This document shows, in pieces, positions 37,502 to 47,005 of a DNA stretch of 64,000 nt. Location: NCBI GenBank assembly GCA_016780345.1, contig JADHLZ010000001.1, positions 1 through 64,000 of the forward strand, read 5' to 3'. A program made the position numbers and the translations under genes. The notes beneath the pieces are model-generated. The model was given only the letters and a program-made list of their open reading frames with translations, searched no databases and had not been told where the DNA came from. Source of the stretch: Flavobacteriaceae bacterium. GTDB lineage: Bacteria; Bacteroidota; Bacteroidia; Flavobacteriales; Flavobacteriaceae. Each line of letters opens with the position of its first letter. The stretch's first letter is position 1.

Positions 37502-38817
37502 CACAATTTTCTAACTGCATTTTTGAACTGAATTCCTCTGTCTTCGTAATTCTTAAATAAATCAAAACTTGAACAAGCGGGAGAAAGTAAAACACAATTT
37601 TTGGGTTTAGCAACTTTGTAAGCCATTTTTACAGCATCTAGCATATCATTACATTCAATTATTTGATCAACAAATGGACTAAAAGCTTCAATTATTTTAG
37701 TATTATCTATGCCAATACAAATAATAGCTTTAACCTTTTCTCGAACAAGCGGAATCAATTCATTATAATTATTTCCCTTGTCAACTCCACCAGCAATCCA
37801 AATAGTACTTGATTTCATAGAATCTAATGCATAGTAAACAGCATTAACATTTGTAGCTTTTGAATCATTAATATATTTAACTTTTTGAATGGTCAAAACA
37901 TGTTCTAATCTATGTTCTATAGATTTAAAGTTTCCAAGTGATTCTCTTATATTGTTATCACTAATATTTAAAATTTTTGCAACTGTCGCAGCTGCCATAC
38001 TATTTTGAATATTATGATTTCCTTTCAAGGATAAATTTTCAATTGGTATCATAAGTTTACTATTATTTACATTAATATTTATTAATTTATTTTTTACAAG
38101 ATTTTGTGAGAATGAAATTTTTTTTGAAATTATTTGTCTTTGTTCTAACTCATAATTGATAGTTTGATCATCTCCATTATAAATAAAAAAGTCATTTTTA
38201 TTTTGATTTAAAAGAATATTGAATTTTGAATTGATATAATTTTTAAAACTATAATCATATCTTTCCAAATGATCTGGAGATAAATTTGTCAAGACTGAAA
38301 TAAATGATCTAAATCGAGATATATTCTCGAGCTGAAAACTACTTAACTCTAATACTATATAGTCATATTTTTTTTTTGCTATCATAAAAGAAAAACTGTT
38401 GCCAATATTTCCTCCTAGACCAACATTTAAGCCTGAGTTTTTAAGAATATGAAAAATTAAAGAACATGTAGTAGTTTTTCCATTGGATCCAGTCACACTA
38501 ATTATGTTTGAATTAGTAAATCTAAATGCAAATTCTATTTCTGAAATTATAGGTATTTTTTTTAATTTAACTTTATTTAGTAATTCAATATTTTCAGGAA
38601 TACCAGGACTCTTAATAATTTCATTTGCATCCAAAAACTTACTTAATGTATGACCACCTTCCTCATAATCAATTTTATTTTGCTTTAGAATTTTTTTAAA
38701 TTTATTTTCAATAATATTACGTTCAGATAAAAAAACATTTATTCCTTTTTTCTTAGCTAGATAAGCAGCACCAACTCCGCTTTCTCCACCACCAATAACT
38801 ACAATTTGACTATTCAT
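37501..38817 (-). CDS. murD: UDP-N-acetylmuramoyl-L-alanine--D-glutamate ligase
   Basis: It adds D-glutamate to UDP-MurNAc-L-Ala. 438 residues: N-terminal 'IVVIGGGESGVGAAYLAKK', P-loop 'SVTGSNGKTTTCSLIFHIL', 'VLTNLSPDHLERY', 'RLEHV' and 'INDSKATNVNAVYYAL', then C-terminal 'LLSPACSSFDLFKNYEDRG'. It lies two bases after mraY and its stop overlaps the ftsW start. Confidence 0.97.
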   Translation of the reverse strand: MNSQIVVIGGGESGVGAAYLAKKKGINVFLSERNIIENKFKKILKQNKIDYEEGGHTLSKFLDANEIIKSPGIPENIELLNKVKLKKIPIISEIEFAFRFTNSNIISVTGSNGKTTTCSLIFHILKNSGLNVGLGGNIGNSFSFMIAKKKYDYIVLELSSFQLENISRFRSFISVLTNLSPDHLERYDYSFKNYINSKFNILLNQNKNDFFIYNGDDQTINYELEQRQIISKKISFSQNLVKNKLININVNNSKLMIPIENLSLKGNHNIQNSMAAATVAKILNISDNNIRESLGNFKSIEHRLEHVLTIQKVKYINDSKATNVNAVYYALDSMKSSTIWIAGGVDKGNNYNELIPLVREKVKAIICIGIDNTKIIEAFSPFVDQIIECNDMLDAVKMAYKVAKPKNCVLLSPACSSFDLFKNYEDRGIQFKNAVRKL

Positions 38818-38819
38818 TA

Positions 38820-40031
38820 TTATCTAATTTTTAAAGTTATTAATGAGAGGATTGCTAACAATATTCCAATTATCCAAAATCTTACCGTAATCTTGCTTTC
38901 GTGAATACCTAATTTTTGATAGTGATGGTGTAATGGAGACATCAAAAAGATTCTTTTACCAACTCCTAAAGTTATTTTAGTATACTTAAAATATCCGACT
39001 TGAATTATAACTGAAAGAGTTTCAACTAAAAAAACTCCACAAATTAATGGCAAAAGAAGTTCTTTTCTTACGATGATTGCTAAAACAGCAATTAATCCAC
39101 CAATAGTCAGACTTCCAGTGTCGCCCATAAAAACTTGAGCAGGATAGCTATTGTACCATAAAAATCCGATTAGTCCTCCAATGAATGCAGAAATAAAAAT
39201 TACTACTTCACCAACCCTTGGGATATACATTATATTTAGGTAATCTGAAAAGATTATATTTCCAGAAACCCAAGCAAAGACACCTAAAGTAATTGTAATT
39301 ATTACCGATGAACCAGCAGCTAAACCATCAATTCCATCTGTTAGATTTGCTCCATTAGAAACAGAAGTTACTATCAATATAACCACTAGTATGAATATAA
39401 TTAGGCTAACAGTATTAGAAAGATCAGGAAAATAGGATGATAAAAAACCGTAATCAAACTCATTATCTTTCACAAAAGGAATAGTTGTAAGAGTTGATTT
39501 ATATTCAAGATTATTTAAAACAAACTCTGATTTTTTTTGTTCAATATCTTGATCTTTAATTGTTACTTCTGGATGGAAAAACAAAGTTAAACTGACAACT
39601 AAACCTAATATAATTTGTCCAATTATTTTGAACTTACCTTTAAGACCATCTTTATTTTTTTTAAATATTTTAATGTAATCATCAATAAAACCTATTAAAC
39701 CCATCCATAGAGTTGTAAAAAGAAGAATTTTTATATAAATATTAGTATAGTTTGAAAATAATAAAACAGGAATTATGGTTGAAATTATAATAATTAAACC
39801 TCCCATTGTTGGAGTACCGACTTTTTTCTTTTGACCATCTAAACCAAGATCTCTAACAGTTTCTCCAATTTGTTTTTTGTTTAAAAAATCAATTAAATAT
39901 TTTCCATATTTAACTGAAATAAAAAGAGAAATTATGAAAGCTAAAGATGATCTAAATGAAATGTATTGAAATAGACTAGCACCTATAAATTGAAAATGAT
40001 TCTCTAAATATTCAAATAAAAAATATAACAT
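38820..40031 (-). CDS. mraY: Phospho-MurNAc-pentapeptide-transferase MraY
   Basis: Membrane enzyme forming lipid I. Motifs are '[11 protein letters not shown]', '[10 protein letters not shown]' (catalytic Asp pair), '[15 protein letters not shown]', '[14 protein letters not shown]' and '[12 protein letters not shown]'. At 403 residues it is about 40 longer than E. coli MraY; the extra sequence is a hydrophilic loop around 155-200 ('[13 protein letters not shown]...') between two membrane helices, typical of Bacteroidota as far as I recall. Confidence 0.97.
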   Translation of the reverse strand: MLYFLFEYLENHFQFIGASLFQYISFRSSLAFIISLFISVKYGKYLIDFLNKKQIGETVRDLGLDGQKKKVGTPTMGGLIIIISTIIPVLLFSNYTNIYIKILLFTTLWMGLIGFIDDYIKIFKKNKDGLKGKFKIIGQIILGLVVSLTLFFHPEVTIKDQDIEQKKSEFVLNNLEYKSTLTTIPFVKDNEFDYGFLSSYFPDLSNTVSLIIFILVVILIVTSVSNGANLTDGIDGLAAGSSVIITITLGVFAWVSGNIIFSDYLNIMYIPRVGEVVIFISAFIGGLIGFLWYNSYPAQVFMGDTGSLTIGGLIAVLAIIVRKELLLPLICGVFLVETLSVIIQVGYFKYTKITLGVGKRIFLMSPLHHHYQKLGIHESKITVRFWIIGILLAILSLITLKIR

Positions 40032-40032
40032 A

Positions 40033-41487
40033 CTAATTAATTGATTTTAATGATTTTATTAATATTTCTTTATCATCAAACTCTTTTTTTTGATTTCCTT
40101 CAATTTGATACTTTTCATGACCCTTTCCTGCTACGAGAATTATATCACTAGAACTTAAACAGGCTTTTTGAATTGCTATTTTTCTATTTAGCTCGGTTTC
40201 AACTTTTTGCATATCATTATAACTAACTCCCTCGATCATTTGATTAATTATTTCCAATGGGTCTTCATTTCTAGGATTGTCAGAAGTAAAAATCACTTTA
40301 TCACTTAATGAAGCTGCTATTTTGCCCATAATAGGTCTTTTAGTTTTATCTCTATCTCCACCACAACCTATAACAGTTACTAAGATATTTTTTGATTTTT
40401 TTATATCATTTATAGTTTTCAAAACATTTTTAAGAGAATCTGGACTGTGAGCATAGTCAACTATTCCAATTTTATTTAAATTATTTTTAATAATTTCAAA
40501 CCTTCCATCAATACAATTTAAACTACTCAAGTTTCTCAATATCAAATTATCAGAAAAATTTAAAATTTTAGAAATTGAGTATACCGCAAGAAGATTATAT
40601 GCATTAAATTTTCCTATTAATTTTGTCCAAAACTCATTACGATTGATTAAAATTTTCATTCCATCAAAATCTTTTTCTAAGATTTTCAATGAAAAATCTG
40701 AACTTGAATTAATTGAATATGTAAATGTTTTACTTTTAGTATTTTGTATCATATATGATCCATTTTTGTCATCAACATTTGTTAATGAGTAACTTCCCTT
40801 TTCTAATGAATCAAAGAATATTTTTTTTACATCTCTATAATCCTCAAACGTATTATGGTAATCTAAGTGGTCGTGAGTTAGATTTGAAAAAACTCCTACA
40901 TTAAAATTTAGTCCATAAACTCTATTTTGTGAAATGGCATGTGATGATACTTCCATGAAGCAATATTCAACTTCAGCATCAACCATTTGTTTCATAATTT
41001 GGTTTATTGATAATGGATCTGGGGTTGTTTGTTTTGAAACAATTTTTTTATTATCGATTAAAATAACATTAGTAGAAATTAAGCCAACTTTTTTATTCAG
41101 ATTTTTAAATAATTGATATAATAAAGAAGTGATAGAGGTTTTTCCATTAGTTCCAGTAACTCCAATTAATTTTAATTTTTGAGATGGGTTATTATAATAA
41201 TTTGATGAAATTAATGCAAGGGCCTTTCTAGATTCATCAACAATAATATAAGTTAATTTTTTATCTATAATTTTTGGTAAAATGTCACAAATAATAACAG
41301 TCGCTCCATTTAAAATAGCATGACTTATATATTTATTCCCATCTTTTGAAGTCCCTCTAATAGCAACAAAAAGATCATCCTTATTTATTTTATTTGAATT
41401 AAATTGGATTTTGTTTATTCTAATATTAGTATCTCCAATAACGGATTGAATACTAACTTTATAAAGTATATCTTTTAACAATTTCAT
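40033..41487 (-). CDS. murE: UDP-MurNAc-tripeptide synthetase MurE
   Basis: It adds the third residue of the stem peptide. 484 residues: P-loop '[16 protein letters not shown]', '[21 protein letters not shown]', '[19 protein letters not shown]' and '[12 protein letters not shown]'. The 'SDNPRNEDP' motif points to meso-diaminopimelate as substrate. It overlaps ftsI by four bases and runs one base from mraY. murF does not follow it, unlike E. coli. Confidence 0.97.
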   Translation of the reverse strand: MKLLKDILYKVSIQSVIGDTNIRINKIQFNSNKINKDDLFVAIRGTSKDGNKYISHAILNGATVIICDILPKIIDKKLTYIIVDESRKALALISSNYYNNPSQKLKLIGVTGTNGKTSITSLLYQLFKNLNKKVGLISTNVILIDNKKIVSKQTTPDPLSINQIMKQMVDAEVEYCFMEVSSHAISQNRVYGLNFNVGVFSNLTHDHLDYHNTFEDYRDVKKIFFDSLEKGSYSLTNVDDKNGSYMIQNTKSKTFTYSINSSSDFSLKILEKDFDGMKILINRNEFWTKLIGKFNAYNLLAVYSISKILNFSDNLILRNLSSLNCIDGRFEIIKNNLNKIGIVDYAHSPDSLKNVLKTINDIKKSKNILVTVIGCGGDRDKTKRPIMGKIAASLSDKVIFTSDNPRNEDPLEIINQMIEGVSYNDMQKVETELNRKIAIQKACLSSSDIILVAGKGHEKYQIEGNQKKEFDDKEILIKSLKSIN

Positions 41488-43439
41488 ATTAATTCAACTT
41501 CAATTGACTTTTTAGTTTTATTTAATTTGTAATTTTTTATAACAATACCTCCTCCACTCATTCTAACTTTATAACCTAAGTTTTCTAACATAGGCAATAT
41601 GTTTTTTAAATTCTTTCCTTTGATTTCAGAAAAATTATTATCAACAAGAATTAAGGAATCCACATTCATGATTTCGTTTAAATAATTTTTTTCAACTGAA
41701 ATTGTTTTTTTATTCTTTGGAGTTAAAGAATATATTTTATCTGCTATTTTTTTAAATACTGGAGCTGCTACTGTATTTCCATAATAACCCATTTTTTTAT
41801 TTGGCTTATGTATAACCACTATACAAGAATACATAGGCTTGTCAGCAGGAAAATATCCAACGAAACTTGATATATATTGAATATCATCAGAAGAATAATC
41901 AACCTGACCAGTTCCTGTTTTGCCTGCAATTTTATATATACTAGATTTAATATTTGAACCTGTTCCTCCATCATCATTAACAACATTTTCTAATAAAAAT
42001 TTTGCTTTATTTAAAGTCGATTTTGAAGCAATTGAAGGATTTAAAATTATTTTTTTTGATTTAAATTTATTTTTCTTAACAAAAATTGGTTTAACCATTT
42101 CACCACCATTAGCAACAGCATTATAAAATGTTAAAATTTGTAAAGGAGATAGTAAAACTCCGTATCCATAAACCATCCATGGTAATGAAAGACCGCTCCA
42201 ATCCTTATCTTTTGGATGCGGAATTTTAGGATTAGATTCTCCTAATATTGAAACTCCAAGCTTATCATTTAAACCCATATTATACAATCTGTTTGAAAAC
42301 TTTTCTGGATTATCCTTATATGCATCGTTAATAATTTTAACAATTCCTGTATTTGAAGAATACTTAAAGGCATCTTTTAGAGATATTATACCATAACCAC
42401 CCTCCTTTGAATCTCTAACCTTTGCTCCGTAAAAAGAAAGAATACCGTTTTCGGTATCAACCATTGTGTCAAGGTCCGCTTTACCATCTTCCAAAGCAGC
42501 TATTACTGACATCAGTTTAAAAGTTGATCCAGGCTCATAGTTTTCACCTACTGCATAATTTAAACGTTCGTAATACTTGCCTTCATCGGTTCTACCTAAA
42601 TTTGAAATAGCTTTAATTTCACCAGTTGATGTTTCCATAACTATAGCAGTTCCATGATCAGCTTGAAATTTTTCTAATTGTTCCAAAAGTGAATGATGGG
42701 TAATATCTTGAAAACCTACATTTAAAGTAGTATATAAGTCAGATCCTGACACTGGTTCAATTTGGTTATTTGAATAAATAGGTTTCCACTTACCATTTGA
42801 AATTTTTTGCATTAATTGCATTCCGTCTTTTCCTCTCAAAACTGAACCAAAAGCATGTTCAAGACCTACTCCATTAAATTTATTATCTTTTATTTTTCTC
42901 TCCCATCCAATAGTTCTTTCTGCTATTTTATTAAGCGGATAATCTCTTAAATTTTTCTTTTCAACTATCAAACCTCCACTTACACCACCAAGCTTAAACA
43001 AAGGCATTTTTTTAATTTTATTTAAATGCTCAACTGAAACATTTCTTTGAATTAAATAGTATCTTTTACCGTTTTCTTTAGCATATCTAAGTTTATCGTA
43101 AAAAAAATCATAATCTTTTTCTAAAAGATCTGAAAGATCTTTAGCAAGTGAACTAGAAAATTTTGCAAAGTTTGAATTTGAGACAGTTACTCCATCAAAA
43201 AAAATGTCATAACTAATCGTTGATGCAGCTAGCAAACTTCCATCGTCGGAAAAAATATTTCCCCTTTCAGGACTTATAGTTTTGTTTTGAATTGTATTGT
43301 TTTTTGCAACTAAACGATAATTATTTCCATCAATATATTGAATATGAAAAATCTTATAACCAATTCCTAAGCCTAAAACAATAAGAATACTTGCTACAAA
43401 ATAAAGCCTATATAAAAATTGTTTTTGATTTGTTTCCAT
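41484..43439 (-). CDS. ftsI: Septal penicillin-binding protein FtsI (transpeptidase) with C-terminal PASTA domain
   Basis: A 651-residue class B PBP. One membrane segment at about 10-30, then the PBP dimerisation domain ('ISPERGNIFSDDGSLLAAS'). Catalytic motifs: SxxK 'GSTFKLMSV', SxN 'YSSNTGIVKI' and KTG 'AGKTGTGQVDYS'. The last 60 residues ('GKNLKNILPMLENLGYKVRMSGGG') form a PASTA-like domain, absent from E. coli FtsI but usual in Bacteroidota. Partner of FtsW and FtsL. Confidence 0.96.
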   Translation of the reverse strand: METNQKQFLYRLYFVASILIVLGLGIGYKIFHIQYIDGNNYRLVAKNNTIQNKTISPERGNIFSDDGSLLAASTISYDIFFDGVTVSNSNFAKFSSSLAKDLSDLLEKDYDFFYDKLRYAKENGKRYYLIQRNVSVEHLNKIKKMPLFKLGGVSGGLIVEKKNLRDYPLNKIAERTIGWERKIKDNKFNGVGLEHAFGSVLRGKDGMQLMQKISNGKWKPIYSNNQIEPVSGSDLYTTLNVGFQDITHHSLLEQLEKFQADHGTAIVMETSTGEIKAISNLGRTDEGKYYERLNYAVGENYEPGSTFKLMSVIAALEDGKADLDTMVDTENGILSFYGAKVRDSKEGGYGIISLKDAFKYSSNTGIVKIINDAYKDNPEKFSNRLYNMGLNDKLGVSILGESNPKIPHPKDKDWSGLSLPWMVYGYGVLLSPLQILTFYNAVANGGEMVKPIFVKKNKFKSKKIILNPSIASKSTLNKAKFLLENVVNDDGGTGSNIKSSIYKIAGKTGTGQVDYSSDDIQYISSFVGYFPADKPMYSCIVVIHKPNKKMGYYGNTVAAPVFKKIADKIYSLTPKNKKTISVEKNYLNEIMNVDSLILVDNNFSEIKGKNLKNILPMLENLGYKVRMSGGGIVIKNYKLNKTKKSIEVELI

Positions 43440-43441
43440 AA

Positions 43442-43750
43442 TTAATCAATAATTATTTTTTGAGGTGGTATTGTTGAACTTTTAATTCCTCTTTGTTTCA
43501 TTTGTATTGCAACATTAGATTCCATTTTCAACTTCATAGCTTTTTTTCTGTTTTCAATAAAACTGCTTTGTAAAACTGAAATTTCATTTTTCAATTCACT
43601 TATCTTAATAATTTTACTGTCTACAGAATGTGAAGAATATATCATTACTAAACATATAGAAAAAAGAAAAAAAACATATTTCCATCCTTTTATAGCTCCA
43701 CTATTTATCAAAAAATTTCCAAGTAATATTTTCTTTAAATGACTTTTCAT
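43442..43750 (-). CDS. ftsL: FtsL-like cell division protein
   Basis: A 102-residue bitopic protein: basic cytoplasmic start, membrane segment at about 24-42 ('KYVFFLFSICLVMIYSSHSV'), then a coiled-coil periplasmic part ('ELKNEISVLQSSFIENRKKAMKLKMESNV'). The sequence is poorly conserved in general; identity rests on topology and on its place between rsmH and ftsI. It overlaps rsmH by four bases. Confidence 0.88.
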   Translation of the reverse strand: MKSHLKKILLGNFLINSGAIKGWKYVFFLFSICLVMIYSSHSVDSKIIKISELKNEISVLQSSFIENRKKAMKLKMESNVAIQMKQRGIKSSTIPPQKIIID

Positions 43751-44643
43751 GTTCTTACAGCTGATCTTAATTTTGCACTTCTAGCTCTTATATTTCTTTT
43801 TATTTCTTCTTTAGATGGAGTTAGAAATTTAAATAATTTCTTGAAAGGCAAATTTGACTTTCCAAATTCATTTTTTTTTGATTCATCATCAAAACATCCA
43901 TTTTGAATAAATCTCTTTACTATTCTGTCTTCAACAGAATGATAAGTAATAAAAGACATTACGCCACCCTTTTTTATCAAATTTGGAAGCTGATTTAAAA
44001 CCTCTTTGAGAGCTTCCATTTCCTGATTAACTTCTATTCTTAGAGCCTGATATATTTTAGCAAGAATCTTATTTTCATACCCCTTAGGCAAAAGAGGTTC
44101 TAATATTAAATTTAATTGACCCGTTTTAAAAATTTTGTTACTTACCCTCGAATTAACAATTAACTTTGCAATATCTTTAGAATTTCTTAAATCTGAATAA
44201 TCATAAAAAATATTTGATAATTTATCTTCGGGATATGTATTTAAAATTTCTTTTGCATTTAAAGAAGAATTAATATTCATTCTCATGTCAATTTCTGTAT
44301 CATACATAAATGAAAAACCTCTTTCTTTACTATCAAGCTGGTGTGAGGAAACTCCTAAATCAGCAAAAACTCCATCAACGAAATCAACAGAATGATATTT
44401 CAAATTTTGTTTTAAAAATTTAAAATTTTGATTGATATACAAAAATCTTGAATCGTTAATCATATTTTTAATTACGTCTTTGTCTTGATCAAATGCTATT
44501 AATCTTCCATTATTTCCTAAATTATCTAGAATTAATTTTGAATGACCACCACCTCCAAATGTCAAATCGACATAAATACCATCTTTGGAAATATTTAAAC
44601 TATTAATAGAATCAAAGAGTAGTACAGGATTATGATACATCAT
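43747..44643 (-). CDS. rsmH: 16S rRNA (cytosine-1402-N4) methyltransferase RsmH
   Basis: 298 residues. It starts 'YHNPVLLFDSINSL' and has the SAM loop 'VDLTFGGGGHSKLIL', 'DGVFADLGVSSHQLDSKERGFSF' and 'ITYHSVEDRIVKRF', ending in the basic 'NIRARSAKLRSAVR'. It is second in the dcw cluster and overlaps mraZ by 14 bases. Two ATGs in tandem open the gene. Confidence 0.97.
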   Translation of the reverse strand: MMYHNPVLLFDSINSLNISKDGIYVDLTFGGGGHSKLILDNLGNNGRLIAFDQDKDVIKNMINDSRFLYINQNFKFLKQNLKYHSVDFVDGVFADLGVSSHQLDSKERGFSFMYDTEIDMRMNINSSLNAKEILNTYPEDKLSNIFYDYSDLRNSKDIAKLIVNSRVSNKIFKTGQLNLILEPLLPKGYENKILAKIYQALRIEVNQEMEALKEVLNQLPNLIKKGGVMSFITYHSVEDRIVKRFIQNGCFDDESKKNEFGKSNLPFKKLFKFLTPSKEEIKRNIRARSAKLRSAVRT

Positions 44644-45094
44644 TTGACAGATTTCCCATTACACTTTCAGAAAGTTGAGCAAAATCTATTTCAGAATCAT
44701 TAATCACTTTTTCGTATTTAGATTTATCCCAGATTTCAATTATATTAATTGCTGATGTTAAAACAAGTTCATTACTTGAAAAGTATTGTTTAGATAATTC
44801 TTTAGGAATTAATAACCTCCCATTATTGTCAAATTCTATTATTCTAACACCTGCATTATATCTTCGAATAAAATCATTATTTTTCTTTACAAACTTGTTA
44901 AGCTTATTTATTTTCTTCATGGTCAATTTCCATTCAGAAAATGGATGCAACTCTAAGCAGTCTTGAAAAACAGATCTTTTTACTATAAAACTTTGATTGA
45001 TATAATCGCCAAACTGTCTTTTTAAATTAACAGGTAGCATTATTCTGCTTTTTATATCAATTTTACATTCGTATGTACCTATTAGGCTAATCAC
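44630..45094 (-). CDS. mraZ: Transcriptional regulator MraZ
   Basis: A 154-residue double SpoVT/AbrB-fold DNA-binding protein that forms rings and represses its own operon in E. coli. Both halves carry the expected motif: 'CKIDIKSRIMLPVNLKRQ' near the start and 'FDNNGRLLIPKEL' near residue 90. It starts with GTG. Three AAAGTGGTAA direct repeats lie 35-65 bases upstream, a strong hint of autoregulation of the whole dcw cluster. Confidence 0.96.
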   Translation of the reverse strand: MISLIGTYECKIDIKSRIMLPVNLKRQFGDYINQSFIVKRSVFQDCLELHPFSEWKLTMKKINKLNKFVKKNNDFIRRYNAGVRIIEFDNNGRLLIPKELSKQYFSSNELVLTSAINIIEIWDKSKYEKVINDSEIDFAQLSESVMGNLSNDVS

Positions 45095-45113
45095 TTTACT
45101 TTTGGTTTAATCT

Positions 45114-45121
45114 CAAATTTA
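45114..45121 (-). promoter_or_regulatory. -7 promoter element (TAAATTTG) of the dcw cluster
   Basis: Exact TAnnTTTG match 19 bases before the mraZ GTG. No -33 TTTG is visible at the usual distance; that region is occupied by the MraZ-type repeats. Confidence 0.5.
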
Positions 45122-45129
45122 ATGAAATT

Positions 45130-45159
45130 TTACCACTTTTTACCACTTTTTACCACTTT
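45130..45159 (-). promoter_or_regulatory. MraZ operator: three direct repeats AAAGTGGTAA
   Basis: Three perfect, head-to-tail 10-bp units (plus strand TTACCACTTT). The unit fits the MraZ box reported for Mollicutes (AAAGTG[G/T] with 10-bp period) and resembles the 10-bp-spaced TGGG repeats of E. coli. The array covers where the -33 element of the mraZ promoter should be, consistent with repression. Confidence 0.85.
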
Positions 45160-45255
45160 GTTAATAATTTTTATATAAAAAATAATTAATACTTTTAATT
45201 ATCTGATTTTTAGTAATTTAACTGTTTTTACATGTGTAATAATAAAAATAAAAAC

Positions 45256-45289
45256 TTTGATTTATTATTGTTTTAAATAATTATCTTTA
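45256..45289 (+). promoter_or_regulatory. Promoter of the alpha/beta hydrolase-ysxC unit
   Basis: A TTTG at 45256-45259 and TATCTTTA at 45282-45289 (TAnnTTTG with one mismatch), separated by 22 bases. Predicted transcription start is about 45295, so the coding start should lie soon after, in agreement with a CTG at 45315. Confidence 0.4.
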
Positions 45290-45314
45290 CCGAAAACAAT
45301 AACTTTAAATAAAG

Positions 45315-46082
45315 CTGAACAATTTAGAATACATAAAAACTAAAGAATTTTCATACACATTTGGCGGAAAAGGAGTCCCAATTATTGTTCTACATGGACT
45401 TATGGGGGGCTTAGGAAATTTTAAGGAATTTCTTGAAAATTTTCCAAAATACGGATACCAAGTTTTTATGCCTGAACTTCCCATTTACAACTCCAAACTT
45501 TTAGACACTAATGTTAAATATTTTGCCAAATACATTAATAAATTCATTAACTCTTTGAAATTAAATAAAGTAATTCTTGTAGGAAATTCTCTTGGTGGTC
45601 ATATAGCATTAGTCCATGCAAATATGTTTCCATCTGAAACAAAGGCTATTGTTCTTACTGGCAGCTCAGGATTATATGAAAATTCTATGGGTGATACCTA
45701 CCCTAGAAGAGGTGACTATGAATTCATTAAGAAAAAAACTCAAGATGTTTTTTATTTACCTGAAATTGCTACAAAAGAAGTAGTTGATGAAGTTTTTGAA
45801 TCAGTAAATAACAGAAAAAAAGTTTTAAAAATTCTAGCTGTTGCAAAAAGTGCAATAAGACATAATATGTCCAAAGACTTACCCAAAATAAATATTCCAA
45901 CAGCTATAATATGGGGAAAAGACGATAAAGTAACCCCACCAAATGTCGCTACAGAATTTGATAAATTATTGCCCAATTCTAAATTATTTTGGTTTGATAA
46001 ATGTGGACATGCCCCTATGATGGAACATCCAAAAAAATTTAATAAAACTGTTTATAATTGGCTCAAAGATAATAACCTTTAG
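45315..46082 (+). CDS. Alpha/beta hydrolase, probable CTG start
   Basis: An alpha/beta-fold hydrolase of about 255 residues. Oxyanion-hole 'VLHGLMGG', nucleophile Ser in 'GNSLGGHIAL', Asp in 'WGKDDKVTP' and His in 'CGHAPMMEHP' are all present. The track starts at Met 45402, inside the oxyanion motif, which cannot be right: the frame continues upstream with family-like sequence ('LNNLEYIKTKEF', 'TFGGKGVPIIVLHGL') to a TAA at 45306. No ATG, GTG or TTG exists in that stretch, so CTG at 45315 is the best start (ATA at 45309 or 45333 are alternatives). Substrate unknown. Confidence 0.85.
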   Translation: MNNLEYIKTKEFSYTFGGKGVPIIVLHGLMGGLGNFKEFLENFPKYGYQVFMPELPIYNSKLLDTNVKYFAKYINKFINSLKLNKVILVGNSLGGHIALVHANMFPSETKAIVLTGSSGLYENSMGDTYPRRGDYEFIKKKTQDVFYLPEIATKEVVDEVFESVNNRKKVLKILAVAKSAIRHNMSKDLPKINIPTAIIWGKDDKVTPPNVATEFDKLLPNSKLFWFDKCGHAPMMEHPKKFNKTVYNWLKDNNL

Positions 46083-46085
46083 GAA

Positions 46086-46679
46086 ATGAAGATATTTTCT
46101 TCAATTTTTATTAAAAGTAGCTTAAATGCATCAGAATGTCCAATTGAAAATCTTCCTGAATTTGCATTTATTGGTAGATCAAATGTTGGAAAATCGTCTT
46201 TAATTAATTGCATAACTGGATTAAAAAAATTAGCTAAAATTTCCTCAACACCTGGAAAAACATCACTTATCAATCATTTTTTAATTAATAACAAATGGTA
46301 TTTAGTTGATCTTCCAGGATTTGGATTTGCAAAAAGATCTAAAAAAGAAATTAAAGAAATTGAAAATATTATTTCTGATTACTTTTTAAACAGGAATAAT
46401 ATAACACAAACTTATTTTTTAATAGATATAAGGTTAGAACCCCAAAAAATTGATCTTGAATTTATGCAATGGCTTTCAAATAATAATATTTTTTTTAAAA
46501 TTATATTTACCAAATCTGACAAACTTACAAAAACTCAACTTGAAGATAACCCTCAACTATATTTAGAAAAACTTTTTAAATATTTAAGAATCCAACCTGA
46601 ATATTTTGTCAGTTCATCTAAATCAAAAACAGGAAAAGAATTAATCTTAAGCGATATGCTTTCCCAAGCAATAAATTAG
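46086..46679 (+). CDS. ysxC: Ribosome biogenesis GTPase YsxC/EngB
   Basis: A 197-residue TrmE-Era-EngA-like GTPase needed for 50S assembly. G1 'IGRSNVGKSSLIN', G2 'STPGKTSLIN', G3 'VDLPGFGFAKRSK', G4 'TKSD' and G5 'SSSK'. It starts 3 bases after the hydrolase stop. Its TAG stop shares four bases with the stop of convergent gldC. Confidence 0.96.
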   Translation: MKIFSSIFIKSSLNASECPIENLPEFAFIGRSNVGKSSLINCITGLKKLAKISSTPGKTSLINHFLINNKWYLVDLPGFGFAKRSKKEIKEIENIISDYFLNRNNITQTYFLIDIRLEPQKIDLEFMQWLSNNNIFFKIIFTKSDKLTKTQLEDNPQLYLEKLFKYLRIQPEYFVSSSKSKTGKELILSDMLSQAIN

Positions 46680-47005
46680 TTTTTGTTCAGATTTAGATTT
46701 TTAGCAAAATAATCACAAAATTGTTTAAATGCACCGGTCATTTTTTCATTATCAGTTGATCTTAAAAATGTATCACTCATACTCACAAGAGTTTGATGAA
46801 AAAAGACATTCATCTGATCTATTGGCATATCTTTAGTCCATAAATCAATCTTTAATGTTTCTTGTGCTTCATGATCCCAAACTGAAAGAAACACAGCTTT
46901 TGATTCTTTATTTTTAATCCCTCCATCGTTAGCCGACCAATTAATTTTTTCAGGTATCTTATTATCATCTAATTCAATGTCAAAAGAAATTTGAGTTTTT
47001 TTCAT
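46676..47005 (-). CDS. gldC: Gliding motility protein GldC
   Basis: A 109-residue soluble protein. 'ISFDIELDDNKIPEKINWSANDGG' and 'VWDHEAQETLKIDLWTKDMPIDQMNVFFHQTLVSM' are characteristic of GldC, which in Flavobacterium johnsoniae supports gliding together with GldB. The exact role is unknown. Its ATG overlaps the gldB stop by four bases. Confidence 0.93.
   Translation of the reverse strand: MKKTQISFDIELDDNKIPEKINWSANDGGIKNKESKAVFLSVWDHEAQETLKIDLWTKDMPIDQMNVFFHQTLVSMSDTFLRSTDNEKMTGAFKQFCDYFAKNLNLNKN

Noticed and set aside
45130-45159. Tandem repeats read as a CRISPR or minisatellite
   Set aside because: The 10-bp unit has no spacers and sits exactly at the mraZ promoter; a MraZ operator explains it.
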